Positions 15,480 to 23,941 of a stretch of 64,000 nucleotides of DNA are shown here, piece after piece. The stretch is from Pseudomonadota bacterium (GTDB lineage Bacteria; Pseudomonadota; Gammaproteobacteria; Burkholderiales; Burkholderiaceae_B): assembly GCA_023440825.1 (NCBI GenBank), contig JAEXRL010000022.1, positions 1-64,000 of the forward strand, written 5' to 3'. The translations under genes and the position numbers were made by a program. The notes beneath the pieces are model-generated. The model was given only the letters and a program-made list of their open reading frames with translations. It was not told the DNA's origin and made no database searches. Positions within the stretch are counted from its first letter, which is position 1, and every line of letters begins with the position of its first letter.

Positions 15480-16760
15480 TTAGCCGGTAAACCACTGTGC
15501 GGGAATCGTCACTAGCCATGGAAAAATAATCATGAGTAATAAAACAAGCAACTGAGCGAGAATGAACGGAAACACCCCCTTTAGCATGTCATCCATACCA
15601 AGCTTTGCCACACCTCTTACCACCGTAAGCACGGAGCCTATGGGTGGAGTAATAAGGCTGATTGAGCACGCAATAATAAAGAGAACTCCAAAATAAATAG
15701 GATCTACACCTGCTTGTTTCACAACAGGTAATAAAACAGGAGTCAAAATCAAAATGACAGGAATCATGTCCATGGACGTACCCACTACGATGACCAAGCC
15801 AATAATCACGGCAGTCAGTAGTAAAGGATGATCGAGGAACGGTTCGAGCAAGCTAATCAAACTGCCAGGAATGTCCGCAATAGTGATCATCCAAGCAGAC
15901 ACCAAGGCAGCAGCGATGAGAAACATGACAATAGCGCTTGTTTTGATGGTGTTATTAAAGACCTCGTATAAATCGCGCCACGACATCTCCTTGTACACAC
16001 ACACCGAGACAAATAAGGAATAAACAACTGCTACTACCGCCGCCTCGGTAGGCGTGAATACACCAAAACGTAGACCGACGATAATAATCACCGGCAACAT
16101 CATTGCCCACACACCATCTGCTAAGGCCGAGCGCAACTCAGCACGCGAACGCTTAGGTGGCATAACCATGTCGGAGCGACGCACTTTTAGCCACCAGGTA
16201 AACGCTAAGCCAAGACCGATAAGCAATCCAGGCACGATGCCGGCCAAAAATAGTTTGGTGATCGATAGCCCCCCAGCCACCCCAAACACGATGAAACCAA
16301 TCGAGGGGGGAATAATTGGTGCAATGCAACCCGATGCGGCAATCAAACCTGCAGAAGTTTTTTTGTCATACCCGGCATTCACCATCATGGGCAATAACAG
16401 TGCAGACAACGCAGCTGCATCCGCAACCGCGGATCCCGATAAGGCAGCAATCAAACAGCCCGCTAAAATGGCTACATAACCTAAGCCACCTTTTACGTGC
16501 CCCAACATAGCCATGGCAATATTGACAATACGGCGTGATAAACCGCCGGTATTCATAATTTCGCCTGCCAACAAGAAAAATGGCACGGCCATCAACGCAA
16601 AGCTATTCGCTCCATTAATTAGATTTTGGGCAATGATTTGCGCATCAAACAAATCCAGATGCGCCATGAGCGCAACGCCAGAAAGCAAAAGGGCATAAGC
16701 AATAGGAATGCCAATGGTCATTGCAGCAAGCAATGAACCAAGAAATATTGTGATAACCAT
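15480..16760 (-). CDS. TRAP transporter large permease, DctM family
   Basis: 426 residues with about 12 hydrophobic segments. Typical DctM features include SGSAVADAAALSALLLPMM after the third helix pair and IAPIIPPSIGFIVFG. It forms the Na+-coupled channel with DctQ. It starts 8 bases after the dctQ stop and ends 46 bases before dctP, so the three form one unit. Confidence 0.92.
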   Translation of the reverse strand: MVITIFLGSLLAAMTIGIPIAYALLLSGVALMAHLDLFDAQIIAQNLINGANSFALMAVPFFLLAGEIMNTGGLSRRIVNIAMAMLGHVKGGLGYVAILAGCLIAALSGSAVADAAALSALLLPMMVNAGYDKKTSAGLIAASGCIAPIIPPSIGFIVFGVAGGLSITKLFLAGIVPGLLIGLGLAFTWWLKVRRSDMVMPPKRSRAELRSALADGVWAMMLPVIIIVGLRFGVFTPTEAAVVAVVYSLFVSVCVYKEMSWRDLYEVFNNTIKTSAIVMFLIAAALVSAWMITIADIPGSLISLLEPFLDHPLLLTAVIIGLVIVVGTSMDMIPVILILTPVLLPVVKQAGVDPIYFGVLFIIACSISLITPPIGSVLTVVRGVAKLGMDDMLKGVFPFILAQLLVLLLMIIFPWLVTIPAQWFTG

Positions 16761-16768
16761 AGGAATTC

Positions 16769-17320
16769 CTAAGCAGTCATGGAAGAAGCCGGAGCGCTGA
16801 CAGACTCTTCAGTGGGCTGTGTGCCCACAGCACGGCTCACTTCACGATCGTCCATTTTTCCGCTCACAGCACGTAGTAGTCCACAAAGCAGTAAGCCGCC
16901 GCTTGTCAGACTGAACAAGACGCCCACACCATATACAAGCGCCATAGAAAGACCGAGTACGGGCGTTAATGTGGCCAAATTAATGCTGGCCTGCTCCCAA
17001 CTGCCGATGAGCAATAACCATGTAACGTAAAGCATCATGCACTGTGATAGAACTAAACAGATCCGCCGACTCTTCGCACTCAAGCGGGCCACGACAGAAT
17101 CAATGCCTAAATGCATGTGTTCGCGCAAAGCGATGGCCGCCCCCAGAAACGTGATATAGATAAATAACAGGCGCGACGCCTCTTCAGCTACCGTAATACC
17201 GGAGTTAAAAATATAACGAAGAACTACATTGCCAAATACCAGAACCACCATTAGTGCTAAACAAGCAATAGCGGTCACTTTCAACAGAGAAAACCAAAGC
17301 TCACTCAGTTTTTTCATCAT
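16769..17320 (-). CDS. TRAP transporter small permease, DctQ family
   Basis: 183 residues with four membrane helices. The region FGNVVLRYIFNSGITVAEEASRLLFIYITFLGAAIALREHMHLGID is the DctQ signature (N-x-x-x-R-Y, then E-E-x-x-R, then HxxxD). The Ser/Thr-rich tail after residue 150 is variable in the family. A purine tract, AAAAAAGGGGGG, lies before the start. The 119-base gap to the upstream aldolase holds a 7-bp inverted repeat (GCCCCTC/GAGGGGC). Confidence 0.88.
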   Translation of the reverse strand: MMKKLSELWFSLLKVTAIACLALMVVLVFGNVVLRYIFNSGITVAEEASRLLFIYITFLGAAIALREHMHLGIDSVVARLSAKSRRICLVLSQCMMLYVTWLLLIGSWEQASINLATLTPVLGLSMALVYGVGVLFSLTSGGLLLCGLLRAVSGKMDDREVSRAVGTQPTEESVSAPASSMTA

Positions 17321-17439
17321 GCCCCCCTTTTTTCTTGCCCCTCGTTGGATATATACATAATCGAAGAGGGGCTTATTACTATTTTTTAATTAAATCCAAG
17401 ATCACTGCTGTGGCTGCTGGATCGCTGCCATGCTCAAAA

Positions 17440-18270
17440 TTACTTAAACATTTCGGCTTGAGTCGCAGCCACGTGCTCGTACAAAGCCTGGAAGTGTAAC
17501 CAGCCAATATATTCACTGCCAACGTGTTCACGGCTATAGCGGGCCTTATCTGCCGGTACCAGAATAGGGGTTTGACCTGTCGCTTCGATGATCAGTTGCT
17601 GCTTGCAGCATCGCTCTAAAGCGATAAACCAAAAAGCAGCAGAATCGATACTATGACGGCTAGCCGTTAATAGCCCGTGGTTTTGATGGATGGCCGCTTT
17701 CACACCTTTAAAGTAATCGGCCACTGACCAGCCAGCTCTTTCTTCTACGGCCACTTGTCCTGCTTCATTACCAATCACGACATGATCTTCAAAGAAAGCG
17801 GCCGCATCTTGGCTGATGGGATCAAGAGGCTTACCCAATGCCGCAAACGCTGTGCCATATTCAGTATGCGCATGACACATTGCCACGATATCGGGGTGTT
17901 TTTCATGCACGGCAGAATGCAATACAAATCCTGCGCGATTGACTGCATAATCACCTTCAACCACCTTGCCACTATGATCGGCAAGAATTAGGTTAGACAT
18001 GCTAACTTGTGAAAAATGCACGCACATGGGGTTGGTCCAGTACAGCTCAGGGTGCTCAGGATCACGTACCGTCAGGTGACCCGCAAAACCATAATCAAAA
18101 CCATGCAAGGCAAAAACCCGACAAGCTGCCACCAAACGCTCTTTACGATACTGGCGCTCTTCCGCAAAAGAAGAAAAAGCCGGAATCTCAGGATAAATTA
18201 AGCCCGATTGCGTGGGCTGATAAATCGATTCGCGCCCATTCAAATCAATGCTGGGGTGGGGGGTATTCAT
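17440..18270 (-). CDS. Class II aldolase/adducin-family protein, 276 aa
   Basis: The class II aldolase fold is shown by the metal-ligand motif CHAHTEYG (about residue 130) and a second histidine set in HQNHGLLT, with AGHLTVRDPEHPELYW near the N-terminus. Members cleave or decarboxylate sugar-phosphate or hydroxy-acid substrates using a divalent metal. As first gene before a TRAP operon, it probably acts on the imported acid or a product of it. ATG 18270 follows AGGAGA; the open frame extends 27 bases further. Confidence 0.85.
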   Translation of the reverse strand: MNTPHPSIDLNGRESIYQPTQSGLIYPEIPAFSSFAEERQYRKERLVAACRVFALHGFDYGFAGHLTVRDPEHPELYWTNPMCVHFSQVSMSNLILADHSGKVVEGDYAVNRAGFVLHSAVHEKHPDIVAMCHAHTEYGTAFAALGKPLDPISQDAAAFFEDHVVIGNEAGQVAVEERAGWSVADYFKGVKAAIHQNHGLLTASRHSIDSAAFWFIALERCCKQQLIIEATGQTPILVPADKARYSREHVGSEYIGWLHFQALYEHVAATQAEMFK

Positions 18271-18392
18271 GAGGTCTCCTATTTTTGAATGCATCAATCA
18301 ACGATGCGTCAATCATAGAAGTGAGCACGAATAGGGAACAAGACGAAGGTGAGGATATAACTTATTACAGGGCGTAATAAATCAAGCGATGC

Positions 18393-19310
18393 TTACGACA
18401 ACTCCCAAGGTGGATGCTCAAACACGTCCCGGAAATACTCTACAAACACTCGAATACGCGGAACAAGACGACGCTCAGGCAGAAACACGGCGTGTATCGC
18501 CGTATCGTCACGCGCTAAATAATCTGTCAATAAAGGGACTAAGTGACCCGCCCGTATCGCTGGCAGCGCCAAATGCTCAGCGCAACGCATAATACCCACA
18601 CCGGCCAGACACATCTGAAAAATAGCCATTCCACTGATGCTGCTAAAGCTACCATGCACTAACAACTCTTCTCGTTTACCACTGACCATAAAGGGCCAAC
18701 GATTCAGATGGCTCTGGGGGCCGTGCCAAGCCAAACAGCTATGATGCTTCAAACCTTGGGGTGTAACAGGCTGACCGAACTGTTCCACATAACGAGGGGC
18801 TGCAATTACGATACGCTGCAAGCTACAAAGCTTACGACTGATTAAGGAGGAGTCGCTCAACGTTCCCATGCGAACGGCTACATCTATTCCATCCTCGATC
18901 AGATTGGACAATGAATCAGATAAAGAAAGCTGCACTTTAATACGAGGGTAACGCGCTAAGAATTCGGGCAAGCGGGGGACTAATTGATCCGTTCCAAACG
19001 CTAAAGGCGCACTGATGCGTAGTACACCACTTGGCTCGATGGTGGTGAACTGCGATTCGGCTGAATCAAGATCATTTAAAATAGTATTGCAAGAGTTCAG
19101 AAAGTGCTCGCCCTCCGCCGTCAAACGCTGAGTGCGGGTGGAGCGACGTAAGAGCAGGACACCCAGACGCTTTTCAAGTGCTGTTATTTTCTGGCTCACA
19201 AAGGGCTGGCTAACACCTAGAATATCGGCTGCTGCCGTAAAACCACCTGTTTCGGCAACCGTTTTAAACACTTGCATTTCAATCAGTCTATTGTCTTTCA
19301 TGACATTCAC
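18393..19310 (-). CDS. LysR-family regulator upstream of the aldolase-TRAP genes
   Basis: 305 residues: an N-terminal winged helix (MQVFKTVAETGGFTAAADILGVSQPFVSQKITALEKRLG) and a LysR substrate domain of the type common in CrgA-like members (VLRISAPLAFGTDQLVPRLPEFLARYPRIKVQLSLSD). GTG 19310 has AGGGG six bases upstream. It lies on the same strand 122 bases before the aldolase gene and is the likely local regulator, possibly in response to the substrate of the TRAP system. Confidence 0.88.
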   Translation of the reverse strand: MNVMKDNRLIEMQVFKTVAETGGFTAAADILGVSQPFVSQKITALEKRLGVLLLRRSTRTQRLTAEGEHFLNSCNTILNDLDSAESQFTTIEPSGVLRISAPLAFGTDQLVPRLPEFLARYPRIKVQLSLSDSLSNLIEDGIDVAVRMGTLSDSSLISRKLCSLQRIVIAAPRYVEQFGQPVTPQGLKHHSCLAWHGPQSHLNRWPFMVSGKREELLVHGSFSSISGMAIFQMCLAGVGIMRCAEHLALPAIRAGHLVPLLTDYLARDDTAIHAVFLPERRLVPRIRVFVEYFRDVFEHPPWELS

Positions 19311-19412
19311 ATATAGCCCCTGCTGAACATAAAAATCATAACGGGCGCGTGGCCAAGTGTGTTCCTAAAACACGAGTTACGCACATCTATCCACTCTCCC
19401 CAATCGCTCTAC

Positions 19413-20312
19413 CTAATGCCCACTCACCCCTAAAGAAAACACTTCACGACTTAAGCGCAATACAGGTTCGATATACCAAGACGTGTCACCAAAACGATGA
19501 ATCAAAATGATCGGGGAGGTGGCGCGCTCTTCCAGAACGTCACGGTAAATAAGGTCGTTACGAATACGCGCCGAAGAAGGAATCAGGCACACTCCGCCTT
19601 CGGCCGCCACCAAGCCTAATGCAGTTTGTAATTCACGAACTTCAATCACTTCCTTAGGGCGTACCGAACAATCTCTTAATAAGCTAATTACGTAGTCAGC
19701 AAAGCTGGGACGGGGTTCCTGGGGATACACAATCAGACTTTGATTGTCCAGCTCTGACAAACTAACAGGACCTGTAGGCGCCATTACTCCATGCCCAGGA
19801 GAGGAGGCTAGCACGAGCTTTTCCTCACTCAGCACGATGCGCTCCACAGAATCATCTGCACTGCGTACTCGGCCTACACCAATATCGATACGGCCAGCTT
19901 GCAAGGCACTGACCTGTTCTAAAGATGTGGTGAGCTCAAGCATCTGTAGGTCGGTATCAGGAAAACACTGGCGTAATTTACGTACTAATACAGGTAAGCC
20001 ACCGTATAACACGGAGGGTACAAAACCAATGACCAAGCGGCGACGTTCGTTAGCGCCGCTTTGTTGAGCAGCCGATTTCATTTGCTCAATACGGGCCAAT
20101 ACCTGAATGGCCTGCTCGTAGAACACCCGTCCGGCCTCAGTTAAGCGAACAGGCCTGCTATTGCGCAACAGCAACGTCACACCCAGTTCGGCCTCTAGCA
20201 TCTGGATTTGTCGGCTCAGCGGAGGCTGAGCGATGTGTAGCTGTTTGGAAGCTGTGGTGAAATTGCGGGTTTCCGCCACGGCAACAAAGTAACGCAATTG
20301 GCGAAGTTCCAT
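19413..20312 (-). CDS. catR: CatR/BenM-type LysR regulator of the catechol operon
   Basis: 299 residues starting MELRQLRYFVAVAETRNFTTASKQLHIAQPPLSRQIQMLEAELG, the classic CatM/BenM/CatR N-terminus, followed by the inducer domain with VIGFVPSVLYGGLPVLVRKLR. Such proteins are tetrameric activators that respond to cis,cis-muconate or benzoate. The gene is divergent from benD-catBAC, and the space between has the expected ATAC-N7-GTAT operator. The catR symbol is by family and position; it could equally be called benM. Confidence 0.88.
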   Translation of the reverse strand: MELRQLRYFVAVAETRNFTTASKQLHIAQPPLSRQIQMLEAELGVTLLLRNSRPVRLTEAGRVFYEQAIQVLARIEQMKSAAQQSGANERRRLVIGFVPSVLYGGLPVLVRKLRQCFPDTDLQMLELTTSLEQVSALQAGRIDIGVGRVRSADDSVERIVLSEEKLVLASSPGHGVMAPTGPVSLSELDNQSLIVYPQEPRPSFADYVISLLRDCSVRPKEVIEVRELQTALGLVAAEGGVCLIPSSARIRNDLIYRDVLEERATSPIILIHRFGDTSWYIEPVLRLSREVFSLGVSGH

Positions 20313-20450
20313 ATGTACTGGGCTCCTTTTGAAAGATTTTATCTATCTTTAAACGAATTTATGTGGATACATATCGACCTAGGGTAAACGATAGCCTAAT
20401 CATTTCAAGCACTGCTAAGTTATTGAAATATTCTACTTTTTCTACAATTG

Positions 20451-20486
20451 ATACCTTTAAGGTATTGAATTATACCGAAACAGCAT
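20451..20486 (+). promoter_or_regulatory. BenM/CatM-type operator pair (ATAC-N7-GTAT and ATAC-N7-GCAT)
   Basis: ATACCTTTAAGGTAT at 20451-20465 is a perfect ATAC-N7-GTAT, the known recognition site for BenM and CatM. Seven bases further, ATAC-N7-GCAT occupies 20472-20486, an imperfect second site such as those where the inducer-bound activator touches the promoter. Both lie in the 303-base divergent space (20313-20615), which holds no gene. A 5-bp palindrome (AGCCT-T-AGGCT) occurs at 20499-20509. Confidence 0.8.
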
Positions 20487-20515
20487 TGGAACACAGAATA
20501 GCCTTAGGCTCTAAT
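20486..20515 (+). promoter_or_regulatory. Putative promoter of benD-catBAC
   Basis: TTGGAA (20486-20491) and TCTAAT (20510-20515) are 18 bases apart and resemble sigma-70 -35 and -10 boxes. The -35 box abuts the second operator site at 20472-20486, where a LysR activator would contact RNA polymerase. Confidence 0.45.
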
Positions 20516-20615
20516 TAAGCTCAAGTCCAGTCAGAGTTTGTCGTGAATCACCAACGTACTGGATTAATGAATTTCACATTTCTTAAGTGGGTTCTCCACT
20601 CACAGGATATTCAAG

Positions 20616-21407
20616 ATGAGCAGTCGATTTAAAGGGAAGGTAGCTATCGTTACGGGTAGTGCCCAAGGGATTGGCGCGGTTCTAGCTGAAAAGGTAGCTC
20701 AAGAAGGCGGTGTCGTCGTATTAGCAGATCGCTCCCCTTTGGTACGCGAGGTAGCACAAAAAATTCAAGCTGCCGGAGGCATAGCCTCATTCGTAGAGGT
20801 AGACCTGGAAACCTATGCGGGTGCCGAAGATATGGTACGTCACGCACTAGATACGCACGGACAGGTCGATGTACTGTTCAACAATGTTGGCGGCACTATC
20901 TGGACGCGACCATTTGAAAAGTATGAGCCAACGCATATTGAAGACGAGGTGCGACGCTCGCTTTTCCCCACGCTCTGGTGTACCAGAGCCGTGCTCCCAC
21001 ACATGGTTGAGCGCGCAAAAGGCGTGGTCGTTAACGTATCTTCTATTGCCACCCGCAGTATTTACCGCGTTCCCTACGCAGCCGCTAAAGGTGGTGTTAA
21101 TGCCTTAACCGCCTCACTGGCTATGGAAGCCGCGCCCAAAGGCGTGCGCGTTGTAGCCGTTGCAGTAGGTGGCACAGAAGCGCCTGCACGTCGTGTACCG
21201 CGCAATCCATTAGGTAACCCCTTTGATCTGCCCGAAGAGGATCAGGCGTGGTACCAGGAAATTATTGATCAAACCCGCGACAGCACTTACTTGGGTCGCT
21301 ACGGCACGATTGATGAAATGGTCGCTCCACTGCTATTTGTTGCTTCTGACGACGCTTCATATATCACTGGGTCCGTTTTACCAGCAGGAGGCGGGGATCA
21401 GGGCTAA
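20616..21407 (+). CDS. benD: 1,6-dihydroxycyclohexa-2,4-diene-1-carboxylate dehydrogenase (BenD/XylL type SDR)
   Basis: 263 residues of the short-chain dehydrogenase family: GSAQGIG cofactor loop (about residues 15-21), NNVGG, the catalytic Ser-Tyr-Lys set with YAAAKGG, and a C-terminal ITGSVLPAGGGDQG. The overall sequence, with FNNVGGTIWTRPFEKY, is like BenD/XylL, which oxidises the benzoate cis-diol to catechol with NAD+. It is the first gene of the cat operon. The partner benzoate dioxygenase BenABC is not in the window. Confidence 0.85.
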   Translation: MSSRFKGKVAIVTGSAQGIGAVLAEKVAQEGGVVVLADRSPLVREVAQKIQAAGGIASFVEVDLETYAGAEDMVRHALDTHGQVDVLFNNVGGTIWTRPFEKYEPTHIEDEVRRSLFPTLWCTRAVLPHMVERAKGVVVNVSSIATRSIYRVPYAAAKGGVNALTASLAMEAAPKGVRVVAVAVGGTEAPARRVPRNPLGNPFDLPEEDQAWYQEIIDQTRDSTYLGRYGTIDEMVAPLLFVASDDASYITGSVLPAGGGDQG

Positions 21408-21452
21408 GCGCTCTGGATCACCCTATTAGTTACATTTCTTACTACACGAAAA

Positions 21453-22511
21453 ATGAACGATTACACTAAATTTGATCGATTTTTGCTACAGGTTGGCAAA
21501 ATTCCCGGTGCGCTAATGATCGTGCCACTCTTTCTGGGAGTGGTCGTCAATACCTTAGCCCCTGAAGCGCTGATGATCGGTAGCTTTACTACGGCCCTGT
21601 TCAAAAACGGTCTGGCAGTACTGATTGGCCTTTTCTTTCTAGCAGTGGGTTCACAAATCAGTTTTAAAGCTGCACTGCCTTCAGTAGAAAAAGGCGCAGT
21701 TTTGCTGTTAGCCAAATACGGCATCGCTGTACTGTTTGGCCTGTCCGTCGCCTTCTTCACTACTGAAGGCGTATTGCTAGGTATGCTGCCGTTGGCCATT
21801 ATTGCGGCCATGTCCAACTCGAATGGTTCTTTGTACGTGGCCTTGACCAGCCAGTTCGGTAATAAAACCGACAAAGGTGCCATTTCCATACTTTCCATTA
21901 ACGATGGCCCTTTCCTGACCCTGGTAGCACTGGGTGTAGCCGGTCTGGCAGCTTTCCCGCTAATGGCCTTGCTCTCTGCTGTGTTCCCCATGATTTTTGG
22001 TTTTATCCTGGGAAATAGCAGCTCGATTGCACGCCGCTTTCTGGCCCCTGGCGAAAAACTCATTATTCCTTTTGCTGCATTTGCTATCGGTGCCAGCATT
22101 AACCTGCAAGTATTGGTAGGTCAGGGCTCCGTGGGTATCTTGTTAGGTATCGCTACAGCTGTGATTTCCGGTGGTGCAGCCATTGCAGCCCTGTACGTCT
22201 GGCATGTGGTACGCGGCCATCCCCCCCACACACGTAATTTAGTCAGCGCTGCATCCGAAGCCAGTGTGGCCGGCAATGCGATTGCCACTCCTGCTGTCGT
22301 CGCCGCTTTAGACCCTAGCTACTTAGCTGTACAAGATGCCGCTACCGCACAAATCGCTGCTGCAGTGGTGACCACCGCATTTGTGCTGCCTTTCTTTGTA
22401 GCGTGGCTGGCTGGCTGGCAAAAGCGCCGTGGCATCACACCCGAAGCCGAAGAGGCCTTGTATGAACGTCATGAAAAGCCGCAGGTCGCCTTAGAGAAAA
22501 CACTGGCCTAA
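21453..22511 (+). CDS. KdgT-family permease (2-keto-3-deoxygluconate transporter family)
   Basis: 352 residues and about ten helices. Segments such as KIPGALMIVPLFLGVVVNT, AMSNSNGSLYVAL and SINDGPFLTL match the KdgT family of H+-coupled 2-keto-3-deoxygluconate permeases. Its place between benD and catB suggests that it imports benzoate, muconate or another ring-cleavage-related acid rather than a sugar acid; that is inference from context. It starts 45 bases after benD. Confidence 0.82.
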   Translation: MNDYTKFDRFLLQVGKIPGALMIVPLFLGVVVNTLAPEALMIGSFTTALFKNGLAVLIGLFFLAVGSQISFKAALPSVEKGAVLLLAKYGIAVLFGLSVAFFTTEGVLLGMLPLAIIAAMSNSNGSLYVALTSQFGNKTDKGAISILSINDGPFLTLVALGVAGLAAFPLMALLSAVFPMIFGFILGNSSSIARRFLAPGEKLIIPFAAFAIGASINLQVLVGQGSVGILLGIATAVISGGAAIAALYVWHVVRGHPPHTRNLVSAASEASVAGNAIATPAVVAALDPSYLAVQDAATAQIAAAVVTTAFVLPFFVAWLAGWQKRRGITPEAEEALYERHEKPQVALEKTLA

Positions 22512-22524
22512 TACGTCATCCGTT

Positions 22525-22596
22525 TCTCACCTCGGTGCCCCGCTCTAGGCACCCGGTTAAGGTGGCTACAAAAACACCAAGCCGGTAGAGGTGAGA
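22525..22596 (+). ncRNA. Possible structured RNA element (three-way junction) between the permease and catB
   Basis: An outer 9-bp stem, TCTCACCTC (22525-22533) with GAGGTGAGA (22588-22596), encloses two inner hairpins. The first is GGTGCC (22534-22539) with GGCACC (22548-22553). The second is a bulged stem, CGGTT-aa-GGTG (22554-22564) with CACC-AA-g-CCG (22575-22584). All pairs were read directly. No T-run follows. It could be a cis-regulatory element, an mRNA stabiliser or an attenuator; no known riboswitch is recognised. Confidence 0.5.
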
Positions 22597-22620
22597 CACA
22601 GAATACTTAGCTTGAAATTT

Positions 22621-22649
22621 CCCGGTTAGCTCGATACGAGCTAGCTGGG
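22621..22649 (+). promoter_or_regulatory. 13-bp hairpin in the catB leader
   Basis: CCCGGTTAGCTCG (22621-22633) pairs with CGAGCTAGCTGGG (22637-22649) across a 3-base loop, with two G-T wobbles. It ends a few bases before the catB Shine-Dalgarno (AAGGAC, about 22654-22659) and so could affect translation or protect the 5' end of a processed catB message. Confidence 0.55.
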
Positions 22650-22662
22650 CACCAAGGACACC

Positions 22663-23856
22663 ATGCAAGAAAACTCTATCCCCAATACAAAAGGTTCGAT
22701 TATTATTGAACGGGTTGAAACCCTGCTGCTGGACTTACCAACGATACGTCCTCACCAGTTATCTATGACCATTATGCAAAGCCAGACCTTGATGTTGGTG
22801 CGCATTTACTGCTCAGACGGCAGTGTCGGGATAGGTGAGGGCACAACTATTGGTGGTTTAGCGTATGGTGCAGAATCACCCGAGGGCATGAAGTTAGCTA
22901 TCGACACTTACTTCACCCCCTTATTAATCGGTGCAGATGCCAACTCGGTACCCGCGATTATGGCTCGTATCCATGGCGCTATTCGGGTTAACCATTTTGC
23001 TAAATGCGCGGTAGAAACAGCTCTGTACGATGCTTTAGGCCACCGCTTAGGTCTGCCTGTATCGCAATTGCTGGGTGGGCGTCATCGAGATACCTTACCC
23101 GTGGCCTGGACGCTGGCGTCCGGTGACACCGCTCGTGATATTGATGAAGCCGAGCAAATGCTGGCCGAGCGCCGCCACCAAATCTTTAAACTCAAGATTG
23201 GTCGTCGCAGTATCCAGAACGATGTCAATCATGTTGCGGCCATTAAAAAGGCACTGGGCGATCGCGGCAGTGTGCGTGTCGATGTCAATATGGCGTGGTC
23301 CGAATTACAAGCTCGCCAAGGGATGGCGGCTCTGGCCGATGCAGGCTGCGAACTGGTCGAGCAACCTGTCGCGCATGCTGATGCTCTGGCGCGTTTACGT
23401 GGTCAATACCCGATTGCCGTGATGGCAGATGAGTCCCTAACCGGCCCAGTTTCCGCGTTTGCCCTGGCACGAGACCAAGCTGCCGATGTGTTTGCCATCA
23501 AAATTGAGCAATCAGGCGGTTTACTAGCCGCTCAACAAGTGGCTGCCATCGCCGATGCAGCACGTATTGAACTGTATGGCGGCACCATGCTGGAGGGCGC
23601 GATTGGAACAATTGCTTCAGCCCATGTGTTCGCCACATTTAACGACTTGCAATGGGGCACCGAGCTGTTTGGCCCCCTGCTGCTGACCGAAGAAATTTTG
23701 CAGCAACCTTTGGAATACAAAGACTTTGAACTCACCGTACCGAAAGGCCCGGGCTTAGGTATTCAATTGGATGAAGAACGTGTCCAACGTTTCAGACGTG
23801 ACCGCACACAAGGGGCTAGTGTCAGCGTGCCAGCCTCGGCGCTAACAGCTTCTTGA
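22663..23856 (+). CDS. catB: Muconate cycloisomerase
   Basis: 397 residues of the enolase superfamily. The lysine motif KLKIG contains K176 and K178. The metal ligands D207 (VDVN), E233 (LVEQPV) and D256 (MADES) are all in place. It converts cis,cis-muconate to muconolactone in the beta-ketoadipate pathway. The gene lies between the permease and catA, with structured RNA in the preceding 151-base gap. Confidence 0.93.
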   Translation: MQENSIPNTKGSIIIERVETLLLDLPTIRPHQLSMTIMQSQTLMLVRIYCSDGSVGIGEGTTIGGLAYGAESPEGMKLAIDTYFTPLLIGADANSVPAIMARIHGAIRVNHFAKCAVETALYDALGHRLGLPVSQLLGGRHRDTLPVAWTLASGDTARDIDEAEQMLAERRHQIFKLKIGRRSIQNDVNHVAAIKKALGDRGSVRVDVNMAWSELQARQGMAALADAGCELVEQPVAHADALARLRGQYPIAVMADESLTGPVSAFALARDQAADVFAIKIEQSGGLLAAQQVAAIADAARIELYGGTMLEGAIGTIASAHVFATFNDLQWGTELFGPLLLTEEILQQPLEYKDFELTVPKGPGLGIQLDEERVQRFRRDRTQGASVSVPASALTAS

Positions 23857-23941
23857 TCAGAAGCGAACGCTATTTAACCTAACTTTTATTTATGCTGCCC
23901 TACCATGCAGCGATCTATTCCGACATGCAGAAGGAGCCATC

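Noticed and set aside
21461..22099. 212-codon ORF on the - strand
   Set aside because: It is the antisense shadow of the KdgT-family permease gene; composition is Pro/Ser/Lys-rich without domains.
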